Assembly (NCBI GenBank): GCA_023251595.1
Contig: JAHEYM010000080.1
Span: 1-11,760, forward strand
Reading direction: 5' to 3'
DNA length: 11,760 nucleotides
From: Bacteroidota bacterium
GTDB lineage: Bacteria; Bacteroidota; Bacteroidia; AKYH767-A; JABDAW01
In this document: positions 1 to 5,892 of the stretch, piece after piece
Position numbering within the stretch: position 1 is the stretch's first letter
Layout: each line of letters opens with the position of its first letter
Made by a program: the position numbers and the translations under genes
The notes under the pieces: model-generated
The model's database searches: none
Told to the model about the DNA's origin: nothing
Seen by the model: only the letters and a program-made list of their open reading frames with translations

Positions 1-339
1 ATTCGTAATCGGTTTGGTGCTGATATCCTTGAATTTCGGGTCTTTCAGTTTGTCTTTCTTAATATAAACTTCCGCGACATCTTTATTGACGACAACGATC
101 TTTTCAACATCCTTGCTTGCGATATACTGTTCAACGACCTGCCAAGAAGTCTTCTTCACACCTCCACCCCAATTGACGAAATTGACAAGAATAAAGACGA
201 CTATGATGATGCCGTATATCCAATAAAAATTGAAATTAAATTTCGGAGCGGGCGACTTAGGAAACTTACCCCCTGTGGGTTTGTTGGGACTTTTACCTTT
301 CTTTTCCTGATTCTCTCCCTCCTTCGGGTTCTCTGCCAT
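1..339 (-). CDS. ftsH: ATP-dependent zinc metalloprotease FtsH, N-terminal part (cut by window edge)
   Basis: The first 113 residues of an FtsH-type protease, read leftward from an ATG at 339 and running off the window at position 1. FtsH is a membrane-anchored AAA+ protease that degrades misassembled membrane proteins and some short-lived cytosolic ones. Seen here: a charged, Pro/Lys-rich N-terminal tail (residues 1-35), one membrane segment (about 39-57) and the start of the extracytoplasmic domain, with GGGVKKTSWQVVE at 58-70 and KIVVVNKDVAEVYIKKDKL at 80-98. This pattern is typical of Bacteroidota FtsH. The AAA+ module and the zinc site (HExxH) lie outside the window, so activity cannot be judged. 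It lies 90 bp downstream of rsfS on the same strand, the usual order in this phylum, and is probably co-transcribed with it. No Shine-Dalgarno sequence precedes the start. Confidence 0.93.
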   Translation of the reverse strand, partial: MAENPKEGENQEKKGKSPNKPTGGKFPKSPAPKFNFNFYWIYGIIIVVFILVNFVNWGGGVKKTSWQVVEQYIASKDVEKIVVVNKDVAEVYIKKDKLKDPKFKDISTKPITN

Positions 340-429
340 TATCTAGTTTTTTTGTATCAAAATCGTACCGGGATTCCAAACGAGGTGCCATCGGTTAATT
401 CGTTAAAATTACTGACAATTATTCCGATT

Positions 430-828
430 TCAACTATCTCCTTTAATTTTTTCAATGTCAGCGTCTGCCCATAATTTTTCGATTCCGTAGAATCCTCTTG
501 CTTCGTGCAAAAAAACGTGCGCAACAACATTGATATAGTCGAGCAAGATCCATTCTGCATTTTCAAAGCCTTCTTTGTGCCAGGGTTCTTCACCTGTGAG
601 TTTATAAACTTCCTCTTCGATGGATTTTGCGATAGATTCCACATGCGTCCGCGAATCTGCGTGACAAATGATGAAATAATCGCAAAATGTATTCTTGAGG
701 TCTTTGAAGTTAAGGCTTACGATTTCTTTGCCTTTTTTTTCGATCATGCCCGCGATCACGCTTTGTGCCAGGGCGGCTGATAGATCAACTTTCGCTGCGG
801 TGCGAGTTTGCTTTCTCTGTGTGCGCAT
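430..828 (-). CDS. rsfS: Ribosomal silencing factor RsfS (Iojap/YbeB family)
   Basis: A 132-residue RsfS-family protein. Members bind ribosomal protein uL14 on the 50S subunit and block subunit joining, which lowers translation when nutrients are short. The family core is clear: CDYFIICHADSRTHV at 49-63, PWHKEGFENAEWILLDY at 82-98, then VVAHVF and FYGIEKLW (113-120). Length is normal for the family, with a short basic N-terminal extension (MRTQRKQTR). I chose the ATG at 828; a TTG directly before it at 831 is also in frame but is less likely. There is no Shine-Dalgarno sequence. The gene lies upstream of ftsH on the same strand and diverges from birA, a conserved arrangement in Bacteroidota. 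Confidence 0.95.
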   Translation of the reverse strand: MRTQRKQTRTAAKVDLSAALAQSVIAGMIEKKGKEIVSLNFKDLKNTFCDYFIICHADSRTHVESIAKSIEEEVYKLTGEEPWHKEGFENAEWILLDYINVVAHVFLHEARGFYGIEKLWADADIEKIKGDS

Positions 829-876
829 CAAACGCGATTAAAATTTACAATCATGGGCATTCTGGTCAGACAATGT

Positions 877-884
877 TAAATTTG
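877..884 (+). promoter_or_regulatory. Candidate -7 box (TAAATTTG) for birA
   Basis: TAAATTTG matches TAnnTTTG and lies 19 bp before the likely birA start, so the leader would be short. It lies only 4 bp from the opposing rsfS box (889-896). No -33 TTG is visible at the usual distance. Confidence 0.45.
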
Positions 885-888
885 ACCC

Positions 889-896
889 CAAAATTA
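889..896 (-). promoter_or_regulatory. Candidate -7 box (TAATTTTG) for rsfS-ftsH
   Basis: On the minus strand the sequence is TAATTTTG, a full match to the Bacteroidota TAnnTTTG box. It would give a leader of about 50-55 nt for rsfS. I see no clear TTG at the -33 spacing, so the call rests on one box and its position. Confidence 0.45.
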
Positions 897-903
897 CAAC
901 ATT

Positions 904-1677
904 TTGTTGAATAAAACTTCTATCCCCACCCTTTTTACTGCGCAAAACTTGTTGTTTTTCGATTCTTTGGCATCGACCAACACCCATGCGCAGAAGTTGT
1001 TGGAGGAAAATCATCCTCCCGAAGGAACTGCAATACTAACAATCGATCAAACCGCAGGTCGTGGACAAACGGGTTCAGTTTGGGTTTCAGAGCCGGGGAT
1101 GAATGTGCTATGCAGCTTCATTTTCTACCCGACTTTTCTTGAACCGACACGTCAGTTTTTGTTGAATCAGGTAATTTCTCTTGCCGTGATAGATGCGTTG
1201 AAAAAGATTATCGGTCAACAATTTCTGATTAAATGGCCGAACGATATTTATTTTGGTGAAAAAAAAGTTGCGGGTATTCTGATTGAAAATTCTATTCGCG
1301 GAAATTCATTTGTAAATTCTGTTGTTGGAATCGGATTAAATGTAAATCAGAAAATATTTCCTCCGGAGATTTCGAATCCTATTTCGCTTGCTCAGATTTC
1401 AAATAAAAATTTAATTAATATGGAAGTGTTTGCAACGTTAGCGATTGCAATCGAACAACGATATCTTCAACTCCGGAATGAATTTTCAAGCGCTAATATT
1501 CAAAAAGAATATTTGAATAATTTATTGGGTTACGACGAATTAAGAGAATATAAAATCGGATTAAATAAAATAAAAGCTATTCTTAAAAATGTTGATGAAA
1601 CCGGACGGTTGTTGCTTTCGGGTGAAGATGGAATAAAATATACGGCATGGTTTAAAGAAATAGAATTTGTTTTTTAA
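904..1677 (+). CDS. birA: Biotin--[acetyl-CoA-carboxylase] ligase (short BirA without the DNA-binding domain)
   Basis: A biotin-protein ligase of about 257 residues. It makes biotinyl-AMP from biotin and ATP and attaches biotin to the carrier protein of biotin-dependent carboxylases. Visible motifs are the substrate-recognition stretch LASTNTHA (22-29), the biotin/ATP loop GRGQTGSVW (52-60), KWPND (110-114) and KVAGIL (121-126), followed by the C-terminal beta domain. It lacks the N-terminal helix-turn-helix of E. coli BirA, so it should be an enzyme and not a repressor. The start is unusual: an in-frame stop lies at 883-885 and no ATG occurs in frame until residue 66, past the GRGQTG loop. 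Translation must therefore begin at a TTG (904 or 907) or less likely the ATT at 901. The GRGQ loop has Gln where many homologues have Arg or Glu. Confidence 0.94.
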   Translation: MLNKTSIPTLFTAQNLLFFDSLASTNTHAQKLLEENHPPEGTAILTIDQTAGRGQTGSVWVSEPGMNVLCSFIFYPTFLEPTRQFLLNQVISLAVIDALKKIIGQQFLIKWPNDIYFGEKKVAGILIENSIRGNSFVNSVVGIGLNVNQKIFPPEISNPISLAQISNKNLINMEVFATLAIAIEQRYLQLRNEFSSANIQKEYLNNLLGYDELREYKIGLNKIKAILKNVDETGRLLLSGEDGIKYTAWFKEIEFVF

Positions 1678-1690
1678 ACTCGCATTCTGC

Positions 1691-1860
1691 CACTAAGGCG
1701 CAATGACACTAAGGTTCACAAAGAAAAATTGCTCTTGAGCTTCGCAAAACTAGAACGCAGATGACGCTGATTTTTATGATTAATTATGATAAATTTATAT
1801 TTAATAAATAATTCGTGAAAATTTGTGAAATTAGTGTCTCATTTCTTTGCGGCTTTGCGG
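1691..1860. repeat. Mosaic of short tandem-like modules with an imperfect inverted repeat
   Basis: CACTAAGG occurs at 1691-1698 and again at 1707-1714. ATTCGTGAAA (1811-1820) is followed by ATTTGTGAAA (1821-1830). CTTTGCGG is duplicated exactly at 1845-1852 and 1853-1860. Positions 1702-1722 and the reverse complement of 1822-1843 align with about 19 matches and small gaps, so the ends of the module could fold back on each other across about 100 bp. Between them lies CGCAGATGACGCTGA (1756-1770) and an AT-rich stretch. Similar sequences are, from memory, common between genes in Bacteroidota; copy number in this genome cannot be seen from one window. Confidence 0.55.
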
Positions 1861-1895
1861 GAAATAATTAGGTAATTAAAATTGGTTGGCTTGCA

Positions 1896-2025
1896 ATTTT
1901 CAACACTGAGTGCACTGAGTTTTCGGAGTTTCACAGAGGCAGAATCCGATCTTCTTAACATGAAAAATAATTCAGAACATTTCTCTGTGACACTCAGTCA
2001 ACTCTGCGATCTCTGTGTTGAAAAT
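1896..2025. repeat. 43-bp imperfect inverted repeat with a 44-bp loop (CACAGAG/CTCTGTG element)
   Basis: The arms are 1896-1938 and 1983-2025. Comparing the left arm with the reverse complement of the right without gaps gives 34 matches out of 43. The outer 11 bases (ATTTTCAACAC) and the inner TCACAGAG match perfectly. The left arm also carries a 9-bp-period repeat (CACTGAG at 1904 and 1913). The loop (1939-1982) is AT-rich and shows no gene. As RNA this would form a long bulged hairpin from either strand; it may act as a two-way terminator or be a small mobile repeat. Confidence 0.65.
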
Positions 2026-2093
2026 AAGATTACGGTTGATGTTGACTTCATTGTACGTAATAGAATATTTGTGCAACAAAGCCACTGTCTATT

Positions 2094-2135
2094 GTTAATT
2101 CTTAATTGTTAATTTTTAATTTTTAATTTTTAATT
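2094..2135. repeat. Six perfect 7-bp units (NTTAATT)
   Basis: Units GTTAATT, CTTAATT, GTTAATT and then three TTTAATT run without interruption, and only the first base varies. The array touches the end of the SRPBCC gene: the minus-strand stop codon TAA (2134-2136) is formed at its edge. Confidence 0.8.
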
Positions 2136-2535
2136 AATTTTCCATCGCCTTAATAAACTTCCTGCGAATCGATTCCATAAAATTAGTGAGGGGTTTTTCT
2201 GCCATCATTTTCACAAACGGATTTACATCGGCAGTCATAATTAATTTCACTTCAGTCTCTTCACCAACTTGATTTATAAATTCTGAAATTTTAAAATCGA
2301 AAGGCGCCTTTCCGTCTTTTACAATATGTATTTCTGTTTCAGGAATTTTATTTTCGAACTTCAATGCAAGTGTCGCGATTCCCTGAATAGTAAATGAACA
2401 ATTCTCAGTTGTCGAAACCCAATTCGCCGCCTGCTCAGGCATCAATTCTTTGTAATTATTAAAATCAGATAAATAGGCAAAAACAAATGAAGCAGATTTT
2501 TTTACAAGAGCGGGTTCGGGTTCTATCTTGAGCAT
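2134..2535 (-). CDS. Small SRPBCC (START/Bet v1-like) fold protein
   Basis: A 133-residue soluble protein that looks like a member of the SRPBCC superfamily, helix-grip proteins with a deep cavity for a hydrophobic ligand. What suggests this is the order: a short N-terminal strand (LKIEPEPALVKKS), the helical SASFVFAYLSDFNNYKELMPEQ, several alternating strands (TIQGIATLALKF, ETEIHIVKD, EVKLIMTADV) and a long C-terminal helix (KPLTNFMESIRRKFIKAMEN). No catalytic residues stand out, and the ligand is unknown. Related small proteins are, from memory, found near pyrE and birA in Bacteroidota, so a housekeeping role is likely. The ATG at 2535 gives the expected domain start; there is no Shine-Dalgarno sequence. 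The gene is convergent with birA and bracketed by AATTA-type arrays in opposite orientation. Confidence 0.72.
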   Translation of the reverse strand: MLKIEPEPALVKKSASFVFAYLSDFNNYKELMPEQAANWVSTTENCSFTIQGIATLALKFENKIPETEIHIVKDGKAPFDFKISEFINQVGEETEVKLIMTADVNPFVKMMAEKPLTNFMESIRRKFIKAMEN

Positions 2536-2559
2536 GGCGATTCTGTAGTTTGGTGCCGG

Positions 2560-2567
2560 TAAAATTA
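2560..2567 (-). promoter_or_regulatory. Possible -7 box (TAATTTTA) for the SRPBCC gene
   Basis: The minus strand reads TAATTTTA, one base from TAnnTTTG, about 25 bp before the ATG. The region is AT-rich, so a chance match is quite possible. Confidence 0.25.
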
Positions 2568-2590
2568 CGAATTAGAAATTAGGAATTAGG
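2568..2590. repeat. Three 7-bp units (AATTAGN)
   Basis: From 2570 the sequence reads AATTAGA, AATTAGG, AATTAGG. This is the same 7-bp period and AATTA core as the array at 2094-2135, but on the opposite strand and on the other side of the SRPBCC gene. Confidence 0.6.
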
Positions 2591-2644
2591 AGATTTTTCC
2601 CGGTTTCTTTTTTCGCAACATTTTACGCCTTCAACCCACCCCTG

Positions 2645-2729
2645 CCCCTCCCAAGAGGGGAATTTTCAATGACTCCTTCACTCTTTCATTCCCCTCCAGC
2701 TAAAGCAGGAGGCTATTCACTCTTTCATT
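2645..2729. repeat. Cluster of competing hairpins with a duplicated 14-mer
   Basis: CCCCTC (2645-2650) pairs with GAGGGG (2655-2660). GAGGGGAAT (2655-2663) is also a perfect 9-bp partner of ATTCCCCTC (2688-2696). CCTCC (2693-2697) pairs in turn with GGAGG (2708-2712), extended by GC/GC around a TAAA loop. The 14-mer TTCACTCTTTCATT occurs at 2677-2690 and 2716-2729, flanking the last hairpin. If the box at 2785-2792 is the promoter, this cluster lies upstream of transcription and would be a repeat element, not a leader. Confidence 0.6.
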
Positions 2730-2784
2730 TTTTTCCTTTCTTTTTGCTCTAACACCCAACCCCTAACACCTAACCCCTAATAAC

Positions 2785-2792
2785 TATCTTTG
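2785..2792 (+). promoter_or_regulatory. -7 promoter box (TATCTTTG) for the glycosyltransferase
   Basis: TATCTTTG matches TAnnTTTG exactly and is part of the 12-mer TAACTATCTTTG that also precedes the giant gene (6718-6729). The ATG at 2800 is 8 bp beyond the box, so the mRNA would have almost no leader. No TTG is seen at the -33 spacing. Confidence 0.6.
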
Positions 2793-2799
2793 CATCCGA

Positions 2800-3897
2800 A
2801 TGAATTCCCCCCACTCCATCCTTTTCATCGGTGCTCACCGTCCCGGTCGCTCACCCGGACAGCGGTTTCGATATGAGCAGTTTGTTCCGTTTCTTGAGGC
2901 AAACGGTTTTGAATGTGAGCTGTCTTATATATTGGATGAAGAAGACGACAAAGTTATCTATGCGGAAGGCAAGTATTTAAGCAAGATAGGCATTGCTGCA
3001 AAGGGTTTTATTAAACGAACCCGCGATATGATGAATAGTAAACACTTCGACATCATCTTCATTTATCGCGAGGCATTTATGACAGGAAACACGCTGTTCG
3101 AGCGGCAAATGAAGAAATCGGGTGCAAAAATTATTTTCGATTTTGATGATGCGATATGGCTCTATGATATTTCTGAAGGAAACCGCAGATTCGGTTGGCT
3201 CAAAAAACCGGAGAAAACAGCCGATATTATCGGTTTGGCAGATCTGGTTTTCGCAGGCAATAATTTTCTCGCACAATATGCACTTCAACATAACAAAAAC
3301 GTAAAGATTGTTCCCACCGTCATCGATACAAATTATCATAAAAGATCAAGTCCTGTCGGTTTAAAACAGAAAGTTTGTATCGGTTGGACGGGATCTCACA
3401 CAACCATTAAACACTTTGAATTCGGGTTGAATTTTCTGTATAAAATAAAGGAGAAATATGGTGAAAAAGTTTATTTCAAACTGATCGGCGATCCAACTTT
3501 CAAAAATGCGGAACTTAATCTCAATGGGATCGCATGGAAGAAGGAATCCGAAATTCATGACCTCAACGAAATCGATATCGGTATCATGCCGCTTCCGAAC
3601 GATGAATGGTCGATGGGAAAATGCGGTTTTAAAGGAATTCAATATATGGCACTCGAAATCCCTTGTATCATGTCGCCCGTTGGTGTGAATATCGAGATCA
3701 TTCAGGATGGCGTGAACGGTTTTCTATCAGCTAGTGAAGATGTTTGGGTTGAAAAACTCTCCGCTTTGATCGAAAGTCCCGCCCTACGCAGCAGTATTGG
3801 CAAAGCAGGTCGCGAGACCGTGATCCAAAAATACTCCGTCGATTCGCTTAAAACCCGATATCTCTCCTATTTCAAAGAATTAGTCGGAGAGATTTAG
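2800..3897 (+). CDS. GT4-like glycosyltransferase
   Basis: A 365-residue protein with the two Rossmann-like halves of a GT-B enzyme. It probably transfers a sugar from a nucleotide-sugar donor, in the cytoplasm, to a polysaccharide, glycolipid or protein glycan; donor and acceptor cannot be told. The N-terminal half has FIGAHRPGRSPGQRFRYEQF (9-28) and the acidic motif FDFDDAIW (113-120). The C-terminal half has IGWTGSH (194-200), GKCGFKGIQYMA (273-284), SPVGVN (292-297) and DGVNGFL (303-309), the donor-binding region. In the usual E-x7-E motif the second Glu appears to be Gln281, and no Glu sits at the first position, as in a subset of GT4 enzymes with a KCGFK.xQYMA pattern. There is no signal peptide or membrane segment. 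It stands alone, not in a polysaccharide cluster. The ATG is almost leaderless behind a TATCTTTG box. Confidence 0.88.
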   Translation: MNSPHSILFIGAHRPGRSPGQRFRYEQFVPFLEANGFECELSYILDEEDDKVIYAEGKYLSKIGIAAKGFIKRTRDMMNSKHFDIIFIYREAFMTGNTLFERQMKKSGAKIIFDFDDAIWLYDISEGNRRFGWLKKPEKTADIIGLADLVFAGNNFLAQYALQHNKNVKIVPTVIDTNYHKRSSPVGLKQKVCIGWTGSHTTIKHFEFGLNFLYKIKEKYGEKVYFKLIGDPTFKNAELNLNGIAWKKESEIHDLNEIDIGIMPLPNDEWSMGKCGFKGIQYMALEIPCIMSPVGVNIEIIQDGVNGFLSASEDVWVEKLSALIESPALRSSIGKAGRETVIQKYSVDSLKTRYLSYFKELVGEI

Positions 3898-3905
3898 TAA
3901 TTTTG
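3898..3905 (+). promoter_or_regulatory. -7 promoter box (TAATTTTG) for gcvT
   Basis: TAATTTTG starts at the base directly after the glycosyltransferase stop codon (3895-3897). It would give gcvT a leader of about 60 nt containing a palindrome and a tandem repeat. No -33 TTG is visible. Confidence 0.5.
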
Positions 3906-3916
3906 CCCTATCAGTC

Positions 3917-3928
3917 GTTGCATGCAAC
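3917..3928. repeat. 12-bp perfect palindrome GTTGCATGCAAC
   Basis: A perfect palindrome in the gcvT leader, followed by GTCTCTAC. I recall similar palindrome-plus-GTCTCTAC sequences between genes in other Bacteroidota, which suggests a dispersed repeat. It could also bind a dimeric regulator. Confidence 0.55.
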
Positions 3929-3936
3929 GTCTCTAC

Positions 3937-3968
3937 CTATCAACATATCAACCCATCAACCTATCAAC
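3937..3968. repeat. Four 8-bp tandem units (NNATCAAC) before gcvT
   Basis: CTATCAAC, ATATCAAC, CCATCAAC and CTATCAAC run in register; only the first two bases of each unit vary. The array ends 4 bp before the gcvT ATG, so it fills the place where a ribosome-binding site would be. Confidence 0.8.
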
Positions 3969-3972
3969 TGAC

Positions 3973-5070
3973 ATGGAAACCGAAACGCTAAAAAACACCG
4001 CACTCACTGACATTCACGTAAAACTCGGTGCTAAGATGGTACCGTTCGCCGGTTATATGATGCCCGTTCAATACACGGGAATCAATGATGAACACGAGGC
4101 AGTTCGAAAATCTGTCGGTGTATTCGACGTTTCGCACATGGGCGAATTTATTCTCAAGGGTCCGAATGCGCTGGATCTGATTCAACGTGTAACATCAAAC
4201 GATGCGTCGAAATTGACTGATGGCAAAGCTCAGTATTCATGTCTGCCAAATGCGACAGGAGGAATCGTTGATGATCTGTTGGTTTACCGTCTTGATGCAA
4301 ATTCTTATATGTTGGTGGTAAATGCCTCAAACATTGATAAAGACTGGGATTGGATCGTTTCACGTAACACCGCAAATGTAGAAATGCATAATATTTCTGA
4401 TCAGACTTCACTGCTTGCCGTTCAAGGTCCGAATGCTATTAAAATTTTGCAGACCCTTACCCATGTCGATCTTGCGGCAATTCCATATTATTCTTTTCAA
4501 AAAGGGAAATTAGCCGGAGTGAATAATGTTTTAATTTCTGCAACAGGTTATACCGGCGCTGGTGGATTCGAATTATATTTTGAAAATGAATATGCGGAGA
4601 AAATATGGAATGCTGTATTTGAAGCAGGCGTTCAATATAATATTAAACCTGCAGGTCTCGGTTGCCGCGACACGTTGCGTCTCGAAATGGGATTTTGTTT
4701 ATATGGAAATGATATCGACGATACGACATCACCTCTTGAAGCGGGATTAGGATGGATCACAAAATTCACCAAGGAATTTACCAATTCAACTACACTAAAA
4801 AAACAAAAAGAAGAAGGCACAAAAAAGAAATTGGTTGGTTTTGAAATGACCGAACGCGGAATTCCCCGTCATGGTTATGAAATAACTGATCATACCGGAA
4901 ATGTAGTTGGAATTGTAACTTCCGGCACACAATCTCCGTCTCTTCAAAAAGCAATCGGATTAGGTTATGTTCCATCTGAATTATCAAAAGAGGGAAGTGA
5001 AATAAAAATAAAAATTCGTGATAAAGACATCGCAGCTAAAGTTGTCAAAATTCCTTTCTATAAGAGCTAA
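3973..5070 (+). CDS. gcvT: Glycine cleavage system T protein (aminomethyltransferase)
   Basis: A 365-residue T protein. It takes the aminomethyl group from the lipoylated H protein, releases ammonia and forms 5,10-methylene-tetrahydrofolate. Seen: FAGYMMPVQY (25-34), FDVSHMGE (51-58), GGIVDDLLVYR (96-106) with the conserved Asp residues expected at the folate and catalytic site, GYTGAGGFELY (192-202), RLEMG (236-240) and the C-terminal barrel with GIVTSGTQSPSL. The reading frame stays open upstream to an ATG at 3922, but those 17 codons only translate the palindrome and the 8-bp tandem repeat. The ATG at 3973 gives the normal length, and I prefer it. No Shine-Dalgarno sequence is seen. The gcvH and gcvP partners are not in the window. 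Confidence 0.95.
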   Translation: METETLKNTALTDIHVKLGAKMVPFAGYMMPVQYTGINDEHEAVRKSVGVFDVSHMGEFILKGPNALDLIQRVTSNDASKLTDGKAQYSCLPNATGGIVDDLLVYRLDANSYMLVVNASNIDKDWDWIVSRNTANVEMHNISDQTSLLAVQGPNAIKILQTLTHVDLAAIPYYSFQKGKLAGVNNVLISATGYTGAGGFELYFENEYAEKIWNAVFEAGVQYNIKPAGLGCRDTLRLEMGFCLYGNDIDDTTSPLEAGLGWITKFTKEFTNSTTLKKQKEEGTKKKLVGFEMTERGIPRHGYEITDHTGNVVGIVTSGTQSPSLQKAIGLGYVPSELSKEGSEIKIKIRDKDIAAKVVKIPFYKS

Positions 5071-5089
5071 TTCCATATTTGTCATCTCG

Positions 5090-5106
5090 TCTCGCCTCAG
5101 GCGAGA
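5090..5106. repeat. Hairpin TCTCGCC-TCA-GGCGAGA between gcvT and comB
   Basis: A perfect 7-bp stem with a 3-base loop (17 bases), embedded in GTCATCTCG and a GAGAGAGAC run. No T-tract follows, so it is a poor terminator; it resembles a dispersed intergenic repeat. A box one base off consensus, CATATTTG (5074-5081), lies before it and might drive comB. Confidence 0.5.
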
Positions 5107-5124
5107 GAGAGACCTCTCCTGATC

Positions 5125-5868
5125 ATGAATAAAATCGAAACTTGTTTCTCGCCCGCACTCCTCCCTCACTTCGGCTACAAAAATTCTGCGGTTGTAGTTA
5201 TAGATATCCTGAGAGCTACTTCTTCCATTTGTGTGGCATTCGCAAACGGCGCTAAAACTGTTATTCCTGTAGAGACTCTCGAAGAATGCAAATGGTTTCA
5301 GGATAAAGGGTTCCTCGCTGCTGCCGAAAGAGGAGGTGAAAAAATAGAAGGTTTTGATTTCGGAAATTCACCTTTCAGTTTCCGGGATGAAAAAATTCGC
5401 GGAAAAGAAATTGTTTTCTCCACTACCAACGGAACAAGAGCGATAAAAGCCACGGCAGACGCAGCTCTTGTGATTATCTGCAGTTTTGTAAATCTCGAAA
5501 TTTTATGCGAATATCTCTGCGAAAAACAATTAGATATATTGTGTATGTGTGCCGGTTGGAAAAACAAATTTAATCTCGAAGATTCTTTATTTGCCGGTGC
5601 AGTAACACGCAAATTAATTAAAAGCGGAAAATTTATTACCGAATGTGATTCATCCAAAGCGGCGATGCAACTTTATGATAACGCTTCCAACGATTTATTT
5701 TCTTTTCTCGAAAATTCATCTCATCGAATTCGTTTAAAAAAATTAAATATTGATGAGGATGTTCGCTTCTGTCTAGATCCTGATAGTTCGAATGTTTTAC
5801 CTATTCTCTCCGGCGACAGATTGACGGATTATTATCCTGAATTTTCAAAATTAAATGAACGCGTTTAG
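5125..5868 (+). CDS. ComB-family 2-phosphosulfolactate phosphatase-like protein
   Basis: A 247-residue protein of the ComB family. In methanogens ComB removes phosphate from 2-phosphosulfolactate on the way to coenzyme M and needs Mg2+. Family signatures present: VVIDILRATSSI (24-35), ERGGEKIEGFDFGNSP (68-83), STTNGTRA (99-106), CAGW (142-145), FNLEDSLFAG (149-158) and EDVRFCLDPD (211-220). Length fits the family. Bacteroidota are not known to make coenzyme M, and no other coenzyme M or sulfolactate gene is in view, so the true substrate here is open; a different phosphorylated sulfonate or hydroxyacid is possible. The ATG at 5125 begins the first conserved strand. It lies 54 bp after gcvT and 24 bp before tpiA, probably in one transcript with tpiA. 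Confidence 0.9.
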   Translation: MNKIETCFSPALLPHFGYKNSAVVVIDILRATSSICVAFANGAKTVIPVETLEECKWFQDKGFLAAAERGGEKIEGFDFGNSPFSFRDEKIRGKEIVFSTTNGTRAIKATADAALVIICSFVNLEILCEYLCEKQLDILCMCAGWKNKFNLEDSLFAGAVTRKLIKSGKFITECDSSKAAMQLYDNASNDLFSFLENSSHRIRLKKLNIDEDVRFCLDPDSSNVLPILSGDRLTDYYPEFSKLNERV

Positions 5869-5892
5869 AAACATAGTATTTTTTGAGGAAAT

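Larger units (their letters stand above)
1678..2133. other. 456-bp gap between convergent genes, repeats only
   Basis: I find no convincing gene here. The stretch is a patchwork of short repeat modules, two imperfect inverted repeats and an AATTA array, each listed separately. The longest open frame (from about 1882, 76 codons) starts at TTG, runs through the repeats and resembles no protein I know. There is no hairpin followed by a clear T-tract, although the gap must terminate transcription from both birA and the SRPBCC gene. Confidence 0.7.

Noticed and set aside
1882..2112. Open frame of 76 codons in the birA-SRPBCC gap
   Set aside because: It starts at TTG, runs through the inverted repeat and the start of the AATTA array, and its translation looks like no protein.
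1678..2140. CRISPR array
   Set aside because: The repeats are 7-16 bp, differ from module to module and have no regular spacers or cas genes nearby.
2800..3897. Part of a polysaccharide biosynthesis cluster
   Set aside because: Only one glycosyltransferase is present and its neighbours are unrelated housekeeping genes; no flippase, polymerase or sugar-nucleotide gene is in view.
3922..3972. Longer gcvT start with 17 extra residues
   Set aside because: The extra codons are only the translated palindrome and tandem repeat; the T-protein fold begins after the ATG at 3973 and the length is then normal.
5298..5657. 119-codon frame on the minus strand inside the ComB-like gene
   Set aside because: It lies wholly antisense to a gene with clear family motifs and has no recognisable product.
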